Source of the DNA: Isoperla grammatica
Taxonomy: Eukaryota; Arthropoda; Insecta; Plecoptera; Perlodidae
Direction: 5' to 3'
Length of the DNA: 64,000 bases
NCBI GenBank assembly: GCA_945910005.1
Contig: OX246745.1
Location: 15,822,006-15,886,005 of the forward strand
The notes below the pieces were generated by a model that saw nothing but the letters and a program-made list of their open reading frames with translations, made no database searches and was not told the origin of the DNA. Position 1 is the first letter of the stretch. Every line of letters starts with the position of its first letter. The translations under genes were made by a program, and so were the position numbers. This document shows positions 11,751 to 24,427 of this stretch, piece after piece.

Positions 11751-14700
11751 TCACATTACATTATGTCGTATTGGTTCATCTACATTTCGTTTCAATTTTT
11801 TAAATCACATTGACTTAAAGGTGGTTTGATGGTGATATCCGTGAATTTTCACAAATTTCATATTTTCATTACTTTTCAGCTACTTAGTAAATTAATTTGT
11901 TTTGGCAATCAAGCAATTATATATATAAATAGAACATCGTAAGTAGAGCATTCCTGACGACTGAAGTGCATATTCAGAGAAAACTAAGGAAGGGATTCTC
12001 TTTAATTTTCCATGGAATGAAAAACACATAATTATCGAACCTCTAGAAACAAAATTTTGATAAAATTGATCTAGTTGAAGTTATTAATTAATTTGCTTGC
12101 AATTTTGGCTAGAAACTAAATTAAAGCTATAAGACAAAATTAGTTAACAAATGCAAAGCTATATGTGAATGGGCTTAATGTTACTTGTAATTTAGAAAAT
12201 GTGTACTTGATCTCCATTAGTTGTCTCGGAACGTGACCTTTATCAACGAATTGTCATCATTGTCGTTAGACCTATATTTGCATTTTAAATTGTATATAAT
12301 ATGATTGTTTATGTGAGCCAAAAGCTATTTTATGTTATCTTATAGTTCAAAAGTTATGGACATTTACATGTTGTAAATGAAAACTCTTAAAATTGTCTCC
12401 ATTAAAATTATGCCGATGAAGAACAGAAAAGCTCACCGGTCACCACACAATAGACATAATGCATACATTGACAACCAGCTGTCGTTTATAATATTACTAT
12501 TACTTCGAGCAGTGCTGTGATGTTAGCTATTCGCGGATGAGTGACCGCAGTGCTGGGATTGACTGATTGGATGCAATCATGTAAGTATTAACATCACAGT
12601 TACGGTTACAATACACATTTAATACAGACAAAACAATTATAAAGCACGGAAAGCTTCAATGAAAAACTCTAAATTCACATCAAGGCTATGTATTTTTTAT
12701 TTTGTGGCGTTCCAAGTTGTCAAACAAGAAGTAGATTAAGTTGCCGATGGCTATGGTTAAAAACAAAAATACGTCTAAATGTTAAATTGTTCGTTTCGCT
12801 AAGGGCCGGTATTTTAATGCCCGGTTAAAATCTACTTTTCAGTTAAATTGTTTTCACCATGACAACATCCAATAGAAATTTACCAAACTTAGCTTACCTG
12901 ACAGTTAAATTTACTTAACACTTTAACTGGACATTGAAGTTGGAGGCATTAATTAAATAATCAAACAAATTGAGAGAATGTACAAAGGGCCTTCTCAATT
13001 GTTTCGCCCCTAACTTCCTATTGAAATAAGTTGAGCCAAAAGACAAAGACCCATTCTCTGCTATAGCACGGACTGACTACCAAGTGACTATACTAAGTAC
13101 TAAGTACAAAGGCAACATAAGAAGTCATGTTGTAAAATATAAACACAATTTGTGTATCTATTTTTTCCTACTTTCCAACTGTACTTTCGCTCACTCAAGT
13201 CATAGCACATAGCTCGGACATTATTATTTTTAACAGTGTGGCCTACTATGATCCCTCTTTTTAATTTACTTAATACTAATTGTACATCAAACTTGTTCAG
13301 CCAATCGCCTCCCCTCATACTGTGCGGCAACATAGCAATTTTCGCTTATGTATACATATTACGTTTACTATTTTTATTTTGTCAAAAGTTAAACTAAATT
13401 TTATAGGCCTAATATACATACACTAATACCTTTCTCTCTTTTCGGAAAACTCCAACATTTAAATTAAAGAAATCTTAGCTGGATTTTTATAAATTTTGCC
13501 CAACCAATTGTGTTGTGTGTTAATTTATTTTAAACTTCAACTAATTCGTCTTCATTTAATATATTTAGTTTAAGAACCGAGAGAAAATACATCGTAATAA
13601 TAATAGAAATATAGTATGGAGATGTATGAATTAAAAGATTTAACTGGAAGACCCGTTATACAACTACACAGACATTATTTTATTTACATGTACATTAGAA
13701 AACCTCATTTCGAATACCTTATCAGTGTATTATTTAATTAGCTAGTAAATACATATTTTCAAAATAGTAGGTTTTAAGAGTAATTATAACTTGTTATATT
13801 AGTTAGATTTATTGAAAGGCGTTCTAGCCAGAGTTTCCTGCGCGTAGCACGGGAGGCGTCTGAAAGCATCGACGGGACCCCTTCCTCCCGAATCTAGGTC
13901 TCGGCTTTCACACAACGCATGTGAAATCGCAAATTTATTTCTCGTTTTTTGTCATTTTATTGTTACTTCTCTGGGCGTGACGAACAGACGAAAAGACAAA
14001 ATTTGCTCGGGTAACAAAAAATTGGGCTAAAAATGTCGTGATATTTTTTATCAATTCTCTCCGCGAGAACGGAAGGGTGCCTGCCGGGTGTCTTCTGGTA
14101 GGGGTAGGGGCAGGTGTGATGATCTAAGTCAGGGGAAACGCGTTGCGCTAGTTTTGCGTAACCCATTATAACTGATTGCAATCTTTGTTAGGTGGAAGAA
14201 AGGGCGAGCGCATGAAAGCATTCACCACCTGGGACGCGAGCGCAACGACTCACTGCCTTACTTGTTTTAAATAATAAAAACGGCGACCGAAAGCGTTGTA
14301 CGCATCACCCCAACATCTGTATGTGTACCCTTTCCCCGAACCCTCCAGATATTGTCCAAGTTCATTTGAGCGAGGGTTGGTCCTCCGCTGTTTCCCAGGC
14401 TACCTTCCCCTCGCGCCTCGCGTCAAGGGCTGCCTCGTCTAGCTCGCAGTTTGCACTCGGAGACGGAAGGAAGGTGCCCAGGAAATGAAGTAAACAAAAA
14501 GAATGTTTTTTTTTTGGAAACTTGAATTCAATCTTTCATTGGGGTTGCTTTGTAAAAGATGATACTAAAAAGTTGGTCCCCGGAACCTGACGGGCACGTT
14601 TAGCGTTTAGTGGCTCACAACACTATAACCCTGCAGCGATAACTTGCGTCTTACAACATATGTTTTCAGATTTTTAAAGTTTATTACAAACCGCCAAGGT

Positions 14701-14869
14701 GGGCACTAAAATCTCTCAGCCGTCAATAATCCTCCGACCAAAAAGATTTGTGTGCTTGAAACTTTGAATACCATCCATATACGTGTTGCTCGGATTTATA
14801 AAATAAAGTTTGATAAACTCTCCGTAACTCTCGCTAACCCCATGTAATATTGAGTTGGGTTAACTCCTG
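11751..14869. other. AT-rich spacer; GC-richer patch 13.8-14.5 kb
   Basis: No gene was recognised. A short inverted pair, CTGTGATGTTA (12513) and TAACATCACAG (12589), encloses about 65 bp. TAGGCCTA lies at 13404-13411. The 13.8-14.5 kb part has more CpG and could be regulatory, but carries no motif strong enough to call. Confidence 0.45.
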
Positions 14870-14871
14870 GC

Positions 14872-14955
14872 AAGTCATTCTAGACAGAATGACCCCGCTG
14901 AGAATCGAAACCTAGGTCTCCCACTTTCCAGGCTTGGACAACTCAGCTGCAGAGA
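14872..14955 (-). mobile_element. tRNA-like SINE relic
   Basis: Read on the minus strand, CAGCTGAGTTGTCCAAGC resembles a tRNA D-arm/A-box region. AGGTTTCGATTCTC, about 30 bases later, resembles a T-arm/B-box. No amino-acid acceptor pairing is convincing, so a degenerate tRNA-derived SINE head is more likely than a tRNA gene. Confidence 0.3.
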
Positions 14956-15376
14956 CGGTGAATTACAATATAAATACATATGTATATATGTTTATTCTTA
15001 GATTCTCGCGAATATGTGATGTGATACTTATGTGGGGGTCTAAACAGGCAGCCGTGCCCCATCATAACCTATTTGCAATTTTTAGTACCCCCATCCACCC
15101 TGTGCAGAAATCTTACGGGCGCCCAGTCCGGCCATGCATAATAATATTCTATAGTAGTACATATAATAATAATGTTAAAAGGACAAGTGGTCTTGGATAC
15201 AACTCAGACAGGCACGCTCCCGATTTGAATCCAAAAGATTGTCCGCTGTGTTTCCCACAAGACAAATCCTGAGACCGTCTCCGTTCGAAGTCTTGTCAGT
15301 TATGATCCCCTCCACAACTCCTTCGTTTCTCCTCCTCTGAGCGTACACTACAACTACTTGTATAGACTCTCTCCCT

Positions 15377-15397
15377 CCCCCCCCCCCCCCCCCCCCC
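15377..15397. repeat. Poly-C tract, ~21 bp
   Basis: An unbroken C-run preceded by CTCTCCCTC, making a longer homopyrimidine stretch. Confidence 0.95.
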
Positions 15398-16008
15398 GTA
15401 CAGACCAACAAGACAGTTGAAAAGCAGAGCACTCTCCCGGCAGATGCATGCGTTGCTTACTCGGTTCCAAAGGCTCGTAATGTTTTACTATCACGCCAAC
15501 TATACGGTACGCGTTTTGTCCGACTTGTGTGGTTAGTTCAGTTTAGAACTCATTCTGTGCAGGTCGCCTATGTACATCTAGCCTTCTATAGTACGTGACT
15601 ACGCTTTCTCTACAGTCTACACTCTCTAGCCCTGCTGTAGAAAAGCCCATTCGTTCAGGCTATAAACATTACAGCTCAATAGCGTTTAAGCTGAGAAAAA
15701 TAAACGTCATCTTTGAAATAATTTTTAATTTTTCAGTTGAAAACCTTGTATAAGTTACAGCAATTGTTGTGACAATGTATCTCGACCACGAATCAACCAT
15801 GATACTTACTTATTAGGCTGTATTCACAGACAACATTATGACACACTGAATGTATATATATCGTCATGGGAGGTGATTGGTTAATTGGTTCATAATCGCA
15901 CTCATTTACCAATAAGTAGGGGGGTGGGCCGGGGCACATTGAGTAGATGGTCTGCTTCACAACTAAAAGTGAAAAACTGTGTACGCAAACGCTTATCACC
16001 CACTTATC

Positions 16009-16968
<960 letters not shown>

Positions 16969-17276
16969 CAAACTAATTGCTAAGCCTCCAATCAGAAGTC
17001 TCCGGTTCGATCCTCAGTCATCCCAGCCCAGCTCAACAGACTAATTGCTTTGTAAGGCGCCAATCAGAGGTCTCCGGTTCGATCCGCAGTCATCCCAGCC
17101 CAGCGCAACAGACTAATTGCTTTCTAAGGCGCCAATCAGAGGTCTCCGGTTCAATCCTCAGTCATCCCAGCCCAGCCCAACAGACTAATTGCTTTCTAAG
17201 GCGCCAATCAGAGGTCTCCGGTTCAATCCTCAGTCATCCCAGCCCAGCCCAACAGACTAACTGCTTTGTAACTCTT
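16969..17276 (+). repeat. 72-bp tandem repeat carrying a B-box-like word
   Basis: Four units start at 16989, 17061, 17133 and 17205. Each contains TCTCCGGTTCGATCC or a close variant. GGTTCGATCC fits the Pol III B-box consensus GGTTCGANTCC well, so the unit may derive from the T-arm half of a tRNA-like SINE. CCCAGCCCAG and CAGACTAATTGCTTT follow in each unit. Seventy-two is divisible by three, so a frame (16977-17336) stays open through the array with a 24-residue period. That is a consequence of unit length, not evidence of a protein. Confidence 0.92.
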
Positions 17277-17903
17277 ATTTCTGTTTTGTATTTTGTATAT
17301 TTCATTATTTTAGGTCATCGTATTGTAGGTTTTTAAATTGTTTTCATTAACTTCTGTCGGTTTTATAATAATTTTATAAGTTCATGTCATTGATATATTT
17401 AGTTTTGAATTACTCTTAGTATGATTTGGCAGTCACTCTTTCTGTGTGTTTGGATCTGTGCTCTTTTCTGCCAACCCCTATTCATTATTGTTTATTGATT
17501 ATTGCACATTAATAGAAATATTTTATAAAATAATAAAATACAATTTTAGCTTATTTTCCAAAGAGCCAAACCACGCTCTGGTCTGCACCAGCGTCAGACT
17601 CGGACTAAGACGGACCAGCTTTATCTACGTCAAAGGGCAGTGGAGACACAAGGGATGTGGTTTCATGCCGGGTGTTTTAAAACGTTCTAACGTTCCGAGG
17701 AAGCTCGTTGCGGGGAGGGGGAGGTGGGGGTGGGGGGGGGATCAAATGTCCAGCAGAGATGAAGCAAGCGCGTACTCACTGTTGGTGACAGGAAGGTAAT
17801 TAGAAACTTTCCATTTGTCATCAGCATTATCACGGTAGTTCTCGATATTCGAAAAGTTACTCCGGATTCCAAAATCGTTGTAGTGGAATGTGGTATTGCC
17901 TTA

Positions 17904-18075
17904 GTGCGTGTGCGTGTGCGTGTGCGTGTGCGTGTGCGTGTGCGTGTGCGTGTGCGTGTGCGTGTGCGTGTGCGTGTGCGTGTGCGTGTGCGTGTGCGTG
18001 TGCGTGTGCGTGTGCGTGTGCGTGTGCGTGTGCGTGTGCGTGTGCGTGTGCGTGTGCGGGTGCGTGTGCGTGTGG
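17904..18075. repeat. (GTGTGC)n hexanucleotide microsatellite
   Basis: Roughly 28 nearly perfect units, with GTGCGGGTGC and TGGGCG changes at the right end. Alternating purine-pyrimidine sequence of this kind can adopt Z-DNA. The same motif in the opposite orientation occurs at 45565. Confidence 0.97.
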
Positions 18076-19458
18076 GCGCAAGGTATATAACTGCGACGAA
18101 ATTGAAAAAAATTTATCTAAACAACATTTTATCTTCTTTGTTAATTCGAAAATATCTTTGTATCAGTTCAATCGGTGATTCCGATTGAACGCGAAAGGGC
18201 GAGTGAGCAAATTGAGCCAAATAAGGATAATCCAGCAGATACAAGCGAAATAACAACGTATTTATGTTTAAATCAACCCTGAGCACCTTAACAATGGCAT
18301 CATTTACGTAGTTTTTTGTAAAACACATTATAAAAGCTAAATTACGCTTTGTAAGCGATAACAAGGTTTTATACGAACTTGAAGAGAATTTTGATTTTTT
18401 ATCATTTACGAGGCCATCCTAAAAAACTTTGGTAACGAAAAAGTTTTAGTAATATCATAATTGTATTTACTGTGACGCGTCAGCCAGCATTCTTGCAATA
18501 CACAACCTACCGTACGTTTTATATCGTGAGATCTAATCAATTGAAATTTTAACGATATTTTCGGAGTGATTTGCTGTACGAAAATACGAAATTACGAATT
18601 TCAAAATAAATGGGAATAAAGAATATATTGCTAAAAACCACTGCCTCTAAATTGAGTACAATGGGGCATGTGAAGAGCGTCGCATCTAACGCAATGTACA
18701 CATTCCTCTACTGTCAGCATAATTGCTTCAGTAAAACCAAATGTTGCTCTTTCCCCCACACGAAAAGCCCCTCCCCTCCCCAGCCCACCCCCCCAGCAAA
18801 GTAGGCGTATTTATGACGTCATACGAGGGGAGACGTCGAGAGGGGTAGAAGAGTGCATCCGACATGTCACATGCGGCGACTCAGGCACTCGTTACGTCCA
18901 AGCGATATTTCGGGAGCTCCGTGACCTTTGTCAACCGGTGTACGGGTTGCGAAAGGAGCCTTGACTCCGAAAAAAAAGAGCGAGCAAACATTTCGAAAAA
19001 CTGTTATTATTAAATGTAATCATACATGTTTCAAATAAGGAGAGATGTGTCCCGTAATGTATCACGTGTGTAGGCCTAATGAGTATTGACACGTTTGATG
19101 CACGATTGATGCTACCTATCCATCTACTGACGTCACAGAAGTTAGACATACCGCAATGAACTCGCGTAGACATAGCACGTCAGACATTCCCCATCACTGA
19201 CGTAGTGGCTATAGTCACGCCGAGCTATAAAACATCGTGCTTGCACCAAATATGTGGGGTTGGTTTGGGGTAGGGTTGATCTTGAAGACAAAGTTTGCGG
19301 TTTTAATGTAAGGATCAGGGGTAAGGGGTGATCTTGAAGGCTCCGGATCGGAAGTAGGGGGTTGATCGAGTAACCTTGAACTTTGAAAGCAAGGATCGGT
19401 AGTATGGGTTGGGGGCGGGGGGGGGGGGGGCGATATTGCCTGGTAAATAGCCTATATA
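18076..19458. other. Spacer without recognised gene
   Basis: A GC-richer patch near 18.78-18.92 kb, TAGGCCTA at 19071-19078 and a G-run at 19417-19430 are the only notable points. Confidence 0.4.
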
Positions 19459-19493
19459 CATATATATATATATATATATATACATATATATAT
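19459..19493. repeat. (TA)n microsatellite at SINE 5' flank
   Basis: TA repeats with two TACATA interruptions abut the 5' end of the SINE. Confidence 0.9.
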
Positions 19494-19770
19494 AACCGAT
19501 AGAGGTGGCTCAGCGGTAAGACGCGAGACTCTAATTCGGGAGGTCGCCGGTTCGATTCCGGCCACCAGCAGTCCTGACTGAAGGTTTTTTCCGAGGTTTT
19601 CCTCAGTCGTAAAGGCGAATGCTGGGATTGAGTCCTACTAACAGCCCTCGGACATTCCTCCCCAGCTACCAAAACACCCTAATAACCTAGTTAGTCACCT
19701 GAAGAGGGGCACATCAGGTAAAGCTGGTGTGCACCCTATAACGGGTATTCCTACGAAAAATTATTAAAAT
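19494..19770 (+). mobile_element. tRNA-derived SINE, near full length (family 1)
   Basis: The head is tRNA-like. An A-box-like TGGCTCAGCGGTAAG lies near 19507 and a perfect B-box GGTTCGATTCC at 19549-19559, spaced as in a Pol III promoter. The body follows with CCTGACTGAAGG, GAGGTTTTCCTCAGTCG and CGAATGCTGGGATTGAG. The tail contains GCACATCAGGTAAAGCTGG and ends in A/T-rich sequence and (TA)n. Copies or pieces recur at 33185, 54068, 55483 and possibly 50575. It encodes nothing and would move with LINE machinery in trans. The partner LINE cannot be assigned from the tail. Confidence 0.88.
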
Positions 19771-21798
19771 TATATATATATGCAGTTTTAGGCTCGGCTG
19801 TTGAGTTGAACGGAGGCTCCGTGTAACTCCGTTGACTCGTTATATAGGCCTACAGCAAATAATGAAAGTTGAACATATTGAGATAAAAACCTGTAAAAGT
19901 AGCAACCATTATCGATAAAAAATACCTACACGAATGTACTCCGTTCTTCACGAAACGACGCCTGTTGAAACAAGACACCGACATACCTTTACCCCCCACC
20001 CACCCCCCACGGAAATATCGAACGAGCCAACGTCTGTACCGAAAGCAAAAGTAAACCCATATTACCATATTATTATTTTTCTTCGTCAAGGCGCTTAGCG
20101 ATGTAATCTACACAAAAGTGCGCAAAAGCGAGCAGCTATCAATTTTGTTGGAAAGTGGGGAGGGGGGGTTGAGGGTAGGGGGGGGGGGGGTGGAGGAGTG
20201 CACAAACCAACCCTTCGATGTAATCCCTCAGAGTGCGTTTGTGTTGATGCTGTATGTTTTCACCAAATACACATTTATATAGCGAAGCGAAACATATTCA
20301 AAGTGCATTTTCGAACGGAACCATCTTTTGATCCCCAGTATTCCATCAGTTGAACAAGTGACTTGTGAAAAGTGCACACTCTTACAAATACCGTCTATAC
20401 TTCTGTACAAATTTACTGACGTCGTGGATATTTTATTATAGTGAAAATACCTTTCAAGCAATAAAATAATAATTAATAATACTTCAGCATTTAAGCCCTT
20501 ACGTTGAGCTAAAATTGTAAAGAAAAATAGAATCACATCACTGAATATGTACAGGGATGTGAAGTCGGTGACGTAATTATTCATATACGGCTGTGTTGGT
20601 GCAAATCCTTATTCGTGACCAGCTAAGATATGGTCACAATGGAAAATAAGTTAGCCTATGCACTTTGACTCATAATGCATTATTCGGAGCATATGTTTCT
20701 CTCTCTCTCTCTCTCTCTAAAGAAAAAAAAACATACACAATTTACAGCTAAAAAGTAAACACGAATTAAATTAAAATCTATAGATTTAATTTTTCAGACA
20801 CTGTATTGAAATAGCAATTTTTGGCGATAATAAATTATATTTATACTTTCGTCTCATATTTCGGAAACGATGCTTGCTAATCGAGACGGCTTGTAACATG
20901 TATAGATGAAAAACGCATACATGCATGACCAAGCCAGGATTCTAACCTGGGAAGAAAGAATTATGCAAGCGAAAATAAAAATGAAACCATGCACGCAGAC
21001 GTTGCAGCTTCTAAACTAAGTCCAAATGTTGCGCGAGCTGATATATGTTAGTTAGGGGGTTGGTTGGATTGAAACTGTGAGGGGAAACGGGTTTACGTCA
21101 GTTAGCGGCCGCGAGGGGTGTCAGAGCAAACAACACTTGCGATGTGAGACCAACAAAATACGTTCAATGGCGACCTGATTCTACTAACTAATGCTTGTTT
21201 ATGTGTTTACATTCTAACCTGCGTACGCGTTTATGTGCGAGTATTGTTATACCTAAAACACACTTCATAAACTAACATTTGTTGAGCGCGTCGCGAGAGA
21301 AGACCGCGGTCAGTGTCATCATGTTATTTAATTTAAATTACTAATTCGTACATATCCACAGCCAAAACATAAAGGAAAATCAGCCAGTTTATAATTAACT
21401 TAGGACTCAATTTACAAATATATTACATTCTTAAAACGATAAAATGCGCACTTTTCTTAATGTCGGATGCATATGGAATCTAAATGTGTATAATCTTTCC
21501 ACAGCTAATATTTGGACTAATCTAAAAATGCCTAAGTTGTGTCAGTGATTTGCACATCCTTTAGTTTTCTTGCATTGGTTGTATGGATCTCGTCATTGAA
21601 TGTAAACTTGTTAGGTTGCTTCTTAACCATAGGTGAGATAGGAGAGGAAAGTGAAGTGATATAGTGACCAGTGCATACAATACACTGCATACAAACAAGA
21701 ATATACAAACTCATCCAAGTAGTTTCTCCACTCCTGTTCTATTTCTCTATAGTGTAGAAAGTATTCTTGCTCTTAGGACATTCAATCAAAACATCAAT
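19771..21798. other. Spacer; poly-G 20178-20190, (CT)n 20699-20718
   Basis: TAGGCCTA lies at 19845-19852. No gene-like frame with a recognisable motif was found. Confidence 0.4.
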
Positions 21799-21866
21799 TG
21801 TGGTGGCTCAACGGTAAGAAGACGAAATAAGTTACTCAAATTAGGGAGGGCGTTGCGTTCGATACT
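21799..21866 (+). mobile_element. Degenerate tRNA-like SINE head
   Basis: GGTGGCTCAACGGTAAGA resembles the A-box region of SINE family 1, and GCGTTCGATACTGG resembles a damaged B-box. It is truncated by a 16-base G-run at 21867-21882. Confidence 0.4.
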
Positions 21867-21882
21867 GGGGGGGGGGGGGGGG
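21867..21882. repeat. Poly-G tract, 16 bp
   Basis: Uninterrupted G-run directly after a SINE-like head. Confidence 0.95.
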
Positions 21883-21984
21883 ATCGCGCCGTAAATAATA
21901 AAAAGTGATTCATAAATTACTGTGGCACTGGCTACAAAATAATCTTTGTAACCATAGGCCTACTTAGATTAATAATTGAGGGTG

Positions 21985-22011
<27 letters not shown>
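21985..22011. repeat. Poly-T tract, 27 bp
   Basis: Uninterrupted T-run. It could be the tail of a minus-strand retroposed copy, but no body is recognised to its right. Confidence 0.9.
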
Positions 22012-22016
<5 letters not shown>

Positions 22017-23059
22017 AACAGCATTACCCTAAAGACGGTATTTTTCAAGAGAGTAATGTCTGCCATACGGTATGTTTTTACAAGACCTTCCTGTTTTTGA
22101 ATACGAATACAAAAACAAATATCGGCATAGATTGTTATATATATACAAAATTAGAAGATGTAACATTGGATTATTCAGGGATTTTTTTTTAGATAATTTT
22201 GATTTGAAATTTACCTTCTAAAGAGCATAACTAATAAATCATTTGGGGGTTTAGGAAGAGCATCTGTTGCATCTCATAGTTGCGCGTTGACAACGAAGTT
22301 AGGTTCTGGTTCAGTGAGGGTGAACGACAGTGCTTTTTGCAAGAAGATATCGAGAGATGCATGATTGCTTTCTTTAAGATACTTTCTTGTCATCATAGTG
22401 ATACCAATAGCTGAAAAAAGTGAATAAGGCTGTTTAAACAACCCTTCTATTGGCTACGATGTGTTGACATGTACATCACACAATGCCACAACAAATGCTT
22501 TGGCTAATTACAAAAATCAATGTAATAAACTGTAAGATTGTCATATGGTCCCAGTAGGTTCCCTAAAGTTCCATTTCTATCCCAGAAACTTGATGACAAT
22601 TCGCCGTAGCAATCGTCGATACGAAGACAAGAATGTAATGAGCAATTTTGATGAACATATTTTTTTAAATAAATGATTTTCTGTGCATGTCAAACCAGCC
22701 CGTGCAGGTTTTAAAGCTTTCTAATTCTAAAACGTCGAGACATTCAAAGAAAATCATAATTTTCTTTTGTTTTACAATCAAACCCGATGGTTTTCTTGTT
22801 CGTTGCGTAGAAATTGTGTAGCAGGTGGATTTCAAGGTCAGCTATTGGTTCTCGACATTATGAAACACCCGCTAATTTGTTCCGATGAAAATAATGACAT
22901 TAGTCTTCATAATTAAGGCCAATCAAAACCTCGGCAGTGTAGTCAAGATAATTGTAGCCTTTGTTATGGATATCATCAGATTTACGTGGTCCGTAACGCT
23001 CATCCGTACACGCACGCAGGTGTCAAAATGTAAATAAAATTCAATTAATGATTCATATG
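22012..23059. other. Spacer without recognised gene
   Basis: No motif-bearing open frame and no repeat unit seen. Confidence 0.4.
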
Positions 23060-23262
23060 CATGTGCGTCGGTGTGCGCCATTTTGTTGTGGGCGCTGTGA
23101 CGAAGTGGCCTGTGATTCGCCGTGAGGGGAGGGTGGCGAGGGAAGGGGGGGGGGGGGGGGGAAACGGCGCTCGGCTGTCAGACTGGAAGCGCCTGCCAGT
23201 GTATGGTCGGCCAGCTTCACGTGCGGACTAGATCACCATCTCGACTCGTGGGATAAACAGGT
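23060..23262 (+). promoter_or_regulatory. Possible TATA-less promoter and 5' exon
   Basis: A locally GC- and CpG-richer island in AT-rich surroundings. GCGCCATTTTGTTG (near 23076) reads as a YY1-type site (CCATNTT). It is followed by GGGCGCTGTGAC and a 17-base G-run (23145-23161). AAACAG followed by GTACGAG at 23261 would serve as a splice donor. No coding frame is implied. The call rests on composition and short motifs that also occur by chance. Confidence 0.2.
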
Positions 23263-23742
23263 ACGAGACAACTGACCACACACACACGCGGTACGTACAT
23301 GTACGTTCAGTGCAACATAGATATAAGTCGCACCCGTCATTGGCGGCAATATACATTTTTTTTTTTTTATAATAAAGTAATTATGCTGTAGATTTTTCGT
23401 TCTACGTTTTTTTTCATTTTTTTTTTATTTAATGAATCGTTCAACAAAATCGCTTTATTAATTTAAGTATTATTGCATTACAATACAGCGAACAAGTTGT
23501 TTCGTTAGTACTTAGTATACATTCAGAAAATAATCCGGAAAAAGACGTTTCTGGGATTAAAACCTCGCCGCTTGTAATTTGTTTCCACGAGGTATATAGG
23601 TATAATTAGCATCCGAAGCATCACCCCCCTTCCTTCTTTTCATTCAAGTGGAAACCCTCGGGAAAACTTAAAATCAAAACGGCTTTCTTGGAAATGAAAA
23701 CTGGTGGGTCTGAAGTTGCGCACGTAATTACGAGTCTGCACG

Positions 23743-23820
23743 TTGATGTTGATGTTGATGTTGATGTTGATGTTGATGTGGATGTTGATGCTGATGTTGA
23801 TGTTGATGTTGATGTTGACG
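23743..23820. repeat. (TTGATG)n hexanucleotide repeat
   Basis: About 13 units with single changes (TGGATG, GCTGATG). Frames through it give simple Asn-Ile or Met-Leu alternation and are not genes. Confidence 0.95.
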
Positions 23821-24337
23821 TTGAGACTGACGCGCGAGCATGAGTATAGATTAATTAAGGATCGCCCGCGGCCTCTGAGGAACACAACTTCTTGCCGACA
23901 AATTAATAAAAGAACATGCATCTTAAAATACAAAGTACACCTACGCTTCATAGGTCTACAACAATCAGCGTTGACTGTACCCGTATAATCAGTTATCGTA
24001 CAATATACAGCAACATCCACTGCGAATCCCAGGCAAAAGTTTTTTCGGGTTCAACATAATATTATTTATGAAGATTCAAAACATTTTATACTAGGAGAAT
24101 GCTTTATTATTATTATTTTCTTGGATGTTTGATGTACATATTTGGTCAAAATCGGCGTTAACAATGAACATGTTATACAGGCGAAATGTCAAATATCTTC
24201 ATGTGTGCATATGCCTCGTTTACAACTTATTATTTCTGAATTTCTTTATAACAGAACACATTGAAGTTGCAAAGTGGTTCTGGATCATGTTTACTGTTGT
24301 TATACGTCTCTATTATTGCAATCACGCTGGACGAAAG

Positions 24338-24427
24338 TAGGCCTATGCGGGAGTCGAACCTATGACCATAGGCGGCATACGTTGATGGCCTCCTCCCCTA
24401 ATTGCATGAACCACCGTGGGTGCTTGG
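24338..24427 (-). mobile_element. tRNA-like SINE, family 2
   Basis: On the minus strand, ACGGTGGTTCATGCAATTAG lies at the A-box position and AGGTTCGACTCCCGC at the B-box position. The block at 55985-56069 matches it through GGTGG-TCATGC, CGTATGCC and GGTTCGA-TCCCGC with the same spacing. Two related copies make a dispersed family more likely than a tRNA gene. It abuts a TAGGCCTA word at 24338-24345. Confidence 0.6.

Noticed and set aside
16977..17336. 119-codon frame with a 24-residue repeat
   Set aside because: It is open because the 72-bp tandem unit is a multiple of three; the unit looks SINE-derived.
17857..18188. Arg-Val, Ala-Cys and His-Ala repeat frames
   Set aside because: They are translations of the (GTGTGC)n microsatellite; likewise 45309-45771.
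19494..19570. Functional tRNA gene
   Set aside because: A- and B-boxes are good, but acceptor-stem pairing is absent and a SINE body and tail follow. The other B-box sites were treated the same way.
23640..24020. 126-codon frame with Asn-Ile repeats
   Set aside because: The repetitive part is (TTGATG)n and the rest has no motif.
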